Shown: positions 41,412 to 43,491 of the stretch, in pieces
Layout of the letters: the number at the start of each line of letters is the position of its first letter
How positions within the stretch are numbered: position 1 is the stretch's first letter
Assembly: GCA_017745195.1 (NCBI GenBank)
Contig: JAGHZW010000088.1
Coordinates: 39,056 to 82,546, forward strand
Direction: 5' to 3'
Length of the DNA: 43,491 bases
DNA from: Pseudoxanthomonas sp.
GTDB lineage: Bacteria > Pseudomonadota > Gammaproteobacteria > Xanthomonadales > Xanthomonadaceae
Program-made: the position numbers and the translations under genes
Notes under the pieces: generated by a model
Databases searched by the model: none
What the model saw: only the letters and a program-made list of their open reading frames with translations
What the model was told of the DNA's origin: nothing

Positions 41412-41969
41412 TCACGGCGGAAACAGCTCCGGCTGCGCCGGCGGATACAACAGGCGTCCATCGACGATCCGTGCCGGCGCGGTGTACGGATGCGCCTGCG
41501 CATGGCTGGCGTCGAGGATGTGGACGACCTCGATGCCGCGCGATTTGAGCACGTCGGCGATCAGCGCCCGGTGGCACCGCCACCACACCGCCTCGGCGCA
41601 CATCACCGCGGTGCGGTGCCTGGCGGCCAGTTCCAGCAGTGCAGCCAGTCCGTCGGCGAACTCGCTGCTGTCGAGGTGGTCCGCATAACCCTGGAAAGAC
41701 GCGTTGCGCCAGCCACCGTTCGGGGAGCCCGGCCGCACCTTGCGGCGGCCACCCAGCTGCGGCAGCCACAGGTACCCGATGCCCGCGGCGGGCAGTTCGC
41801 GGGCCAGTGCCTCGCCGGCAAACCAGGGGTATCGCCGCGAACCCGGAAAGCGGCGCACGTCGGCCAGCGCCTCGATGCGATGGGCGCGCAGCAGCGCCAG
41901 GAATTCCTCCCACGGACGCGTGGAATGGCCCACGGTCCACACGGTCGCGACCCGCCCGGAAACGTCCAT
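41412..41969 (-). CDS. DUF488-family protein
   Basis: 185 residues from ATG 41969. Conserved DUF488 motifs are WTVGHSTRPWEEFLALLRAH near the N-terminus, the LADVRRFPGSRRYPWF core, YLWLPQLGGRR, and CAEAVWWRCHRALIADVL with its Cys/Arg/His set near residue 130. The biochemical role is unknown. The gene begins one base after the DUF2945 stop codon, so both are surely in one transcript. Confidence 0.92.
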   Translation of the reverse strand: MDVSGRVATVWTVGHSTRPWEEFLALLRAHRIEALADVRRFPGSRRYPWFAGEALARELPAAGIGYLWLPQLGGRRKVRPGSPNGGWRNASFQGYADHLDSSEFADGLAALLELAARHRTAVMCAEAVWWRCHRALIADVLKSRGIEVVHILDASHAQAHPYTAPARIVDGRLLYPPAQPELFPP

Positions 41970-41970
41970 G

Positions 41971-42183
41971 TCACCCGATGCGGCGCAGCGCTGCGCCCTT
42001 GTGCATGGCGACGTGATCGGTGCGGTCGCTCCTGATCTCGTACTGCGGGTCGTCCTCGCTGCAATGGCGCACGTGACCCTTCCAGGCCATGTCGCGGACA
42101 TGCACCTTGACGATGTGGCCGCTGACGCGACCGGCCTCGGAATTCCAGCTGACGTGGTCGCCGACCTTGAACGCATGGGCCAT
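41971..42183 (-). CDS. DUF2945 (Tudor-like) small protein
   Basis: 70 residues: FKVGDHVSWNSEAGRVSGHIVKVH, then DPQYEIRSDRTDHVAMHKGAALRRI. This is the DUF2945/hypervirulence-associated Tudor domain, a small beta-barrel of unknown function common in soil and plant-associated bacteria, usually 60-75 residues. The ATG at 42183 gives the family length. It directly precedes the DUF488 gene. Confidence 0.88.
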   Translation of the reverse strand: MAHAFKVGDHVSWNSEAGRVSGHIVKVHVRDMAWKGHVRHCSEDDPQYEIRSDRTDHVAMHKGAALRRIG

Positions 42184-42266
42184 GGCTGCAGCCCCATCGC
42201 ATCGGGACCGCCATTGCGGACGAACCCTCGTGTACACGGCGTGCATTCCGGCGCCGTGCGCCGCGG

Positions 42267-43491
42267 CTACAGGATCGGCACCAGGCCGGCACCGAACGCG
42301 GTGAGCATGCGGGTGAAGATCGACTTCGGGCCCAGGGTGACCTCGGGGAAGTCGCCCACCGGCAGGTAGCAGTGGTGGAAGGCGGGATCACGCCGCGACA
42401 GCGGCATCGGGCACTCGGGCCCGGGCTGGAAGGCGTAGTTGGTGGCATAGCGCCACGGCCACAGGTCCAGCACCGGCGAGGCCTCCAGCACCTTGCCCAT
42501 GCTGTAGTTCAGCCCGGACAGCACCGGCGATTTTTCCCGCGGCGCGACCGTCCAGGAATTGTCCGGGCCGATGTCGCGGGTGATGCTCTCGGCCAGCGCT
42601 TGGGCGAAGGCCGGATCCTCGATCACCACCACCGCCTCGGTGTTGTAGGTCTCGCTGCGCGGATCGAAGTTGTGCGTGCCGACCACGGCGATGCGGCGGT
42701 CGATCACCATCGACTTGGCGTGCAGGCCGGTGCGCGGCCCCTCGCCGGCGACCGGCATCGGCCGGTTGGCCGGCGGACTGGTGCGCAGCAGCGACGGCCG
42801 CGTCTCGGTGCGCAGCTTGTCCTCGACCTGCGGCTGCCCGTCCGCGGCGCCGTGCCCGCCGCCGCCATCCGTACCCGCCACTGCGGGTCCGGCTCCGGCG
42901 GCGGCTGGCGGCGGCGCGCCGGGCTCCGGCGCCACCGGGGCATCGGTCGGGAACGGCTTGAACTCGAAGATGTCGAAGCCCAGCTCGCGCACGTTCCGGC
43001 GTTTGTACTTGTAGGACAGCGCGTAGACGATCGGGTTGTCGGTAGCCGCCAGGCTGTTGGTCGACACCACCACGCGCGGCGGCTTTTCGCGCGCACGCAG
43101 GCCACGGAAGATCTCCAGCGCACTGTCCGACAGCACCAGGTAGGGCGTCTGCAGCAGGATCTCCTCCTGCGCGTCGGCCAGCAGCCCGGCCAGGCCAGAA
43201 GCGCCGTGCGCATCGCTGCCTGCCGAATCGCCCTCGTGGTGCTTCTCCGGCAGGTCGGCCAGGTATTGCACGTCGCCCACCGGCATCGCCCGCGCCACCA
43301 GCCGCTGGTGCACCAGCTCGGCGTCGCCGGCGGCGTGCGACATCCGCTCGACCCGCTCCGGCCGCAGCGCCTGCGGCGGTGGCAGCGCCGGCACGCCCTT
43401 GTCCAGCAGCAGCGTGGCGATGTCGTCCAGCCGCTCGACCGGCACGCTGCGCTGGTCGCCCCAGTATTCGGCGAAGTTGCGCTCCATCGTG
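42267..43491 (-). CDS. phospholipase D-family protein (5' end beyond window)
   Basis: The frame is open to the right edge, so the N-terminus and the first HKD motif are missing; the ATG at 43487 (MERNFAEYWGD) is internal in homologues. The second HKD motif HAKSMVID (HxKx4D), followed by VGTHNFDPRSETYN, is intact. It transfers or hydrolyses phosphodiesters, as in cardiolipin synthase-like enzymes. Before this motif is a 45-residue Gly/Pro/Ala-rich insertion (PVAPEPGAPPPAA..., about 42830-42945). The C-terminal about 100 residues (RRDPAFHHCYLPVGDFPEVTLGPKSIF) are typical of the large periplasmic PLD proteins of this family. Confidence 0.9.
   Translation of the reverse strand, partial: TMERNFAEYWGDQRSVPVERLDDIATLLLDKGVPALPPPQALRPERVERMSHAAGDAELVHQRLVARAMPVGDVQYLADLPEKHHEGDSAGSDAHGASGLAGLLADAQEEILLQTPYLVLSDSALEIFRGLRAREKPPRVVVSTNSLAATDNPIVYALSYKYKRRNVRELGFDIFEFKPFPTDAPVAPEPGAPPPAAAGAGPAVAGTDGGGGHGAADGQPQVEDKLRTETRPSLLRTSPPANRPMPVAGEGPRTGLHAKSMVIDRRIAVVGTHNFDPRSETYNTEAVVVIEDPAFAQALAESITRDIGPDNSWTVAPREKSPVLSGLNYSMGKVLEASPVLDLWPWRYATNYAFQPGPECPMPLSRRDPAFHHCYLPVGDFPEVTLGPKSIFTRMLTAFGAGLVPIL

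Overview
The window is very GC-rich and densely coding. Several traits point to the family Xanthomonadaceae (Lysobacter/Luteimonas/Xanthomonas side of the Gammaproteobacteria). These are a clear Ax21-family outer membrane protein, a yibN-like rhodanese - secB - gpsA block, a hemD-hemX-hemY block, an NtrC/sigma-54 controlled glnA-glnK-amtB-ntrBC region, and abundant GTG starts with 4-nt gene overlaps. The genus cannot be fixed from sequence alone. No rRNA, tRNA, CRISPR array, transposase or phage gene was seen. Genes at both edges are cut by the window.

Layout. (1) 1-4558 (+): a compact operon of two short-chain dehydrogenases, a SnoaL/NTF2-like protein, an aldehyde dehydrogenase and an EamA exporter, faced by a convergent AraC regulator (4533-5453). 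(2) 5894-6448 (+): Ax21-family beta-barrel with two downstream hairpins, the second a textbook terminator. (3) 6790-7785 (+): CysB-family LysR regulator. (4) 16960 down to 7809 (-): a TonB-dependent receptor followed by seven tightly packed periplasmic redox genes: a TlpA-like WCPNC protein, an orphan DsbD-alpha protein, a di-heme peroxidase of the MauG/CcpA type, full-length DsbD, a second TlpA-like protein, YceI and a secreted Bcp-type peroxiredoxin. This is the most system-like accessory locus in the window. (5) 17190-19291 (-): gpsA, secB and rhodanese, then a small secreted protein and a hotdog thioesterase. (6) 20331-23455 (+): hemD, hemX, hemY. (7) 23678-24955 (-): FadI-like thiolase, divergent from an unknown protein with a Cys/His cluster (25133-26008). 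(8) 26061-34090: sodC, ntrC, ntrB, AmiD-like amidase, amtB, glnK and glnA, all on the minus strand, with recognisable NtrC boxes and a sigma-54 promoter. (9) 34118-35985 (+): uppP and a META-domain lipoprotein with a strong terminator. (10) 36082-43491 (-): PEBP protein, TPR/degenerate sulfotransferase protein, YheT-like hydrolase, PlsC-like acyltransferase, PaaI-like thioesterase, DUF488 and DUF2945 proteins, and a phospholipase D-family protein running off the right edge.

How genes work together. In the redox operon, DsbD would carry cytoplasmic thioredoxin electrons across the membrane. The separate alpha-domain protein, two TlpA-like thioredoxins and a secreted peroxiredoxin are plausible acceptors, and the di-heme enzyme adds peroxide-dependent oxidation. 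The TonB receptor and a 9-bp inverted repeat in front of it suggest that uptake of a substrate is linked to this chemistry. In the nitrogen region, NtrB/NtrC would activate glnA through the sigma-54 promoter and probably repress ntrBC through a box that abuts the ntrB start codon, with GlnK and AmtB as sensor and transporter. Coordinates and motifs were read directly from the sequence. Functions come from recognised families, and links between genes are inference.
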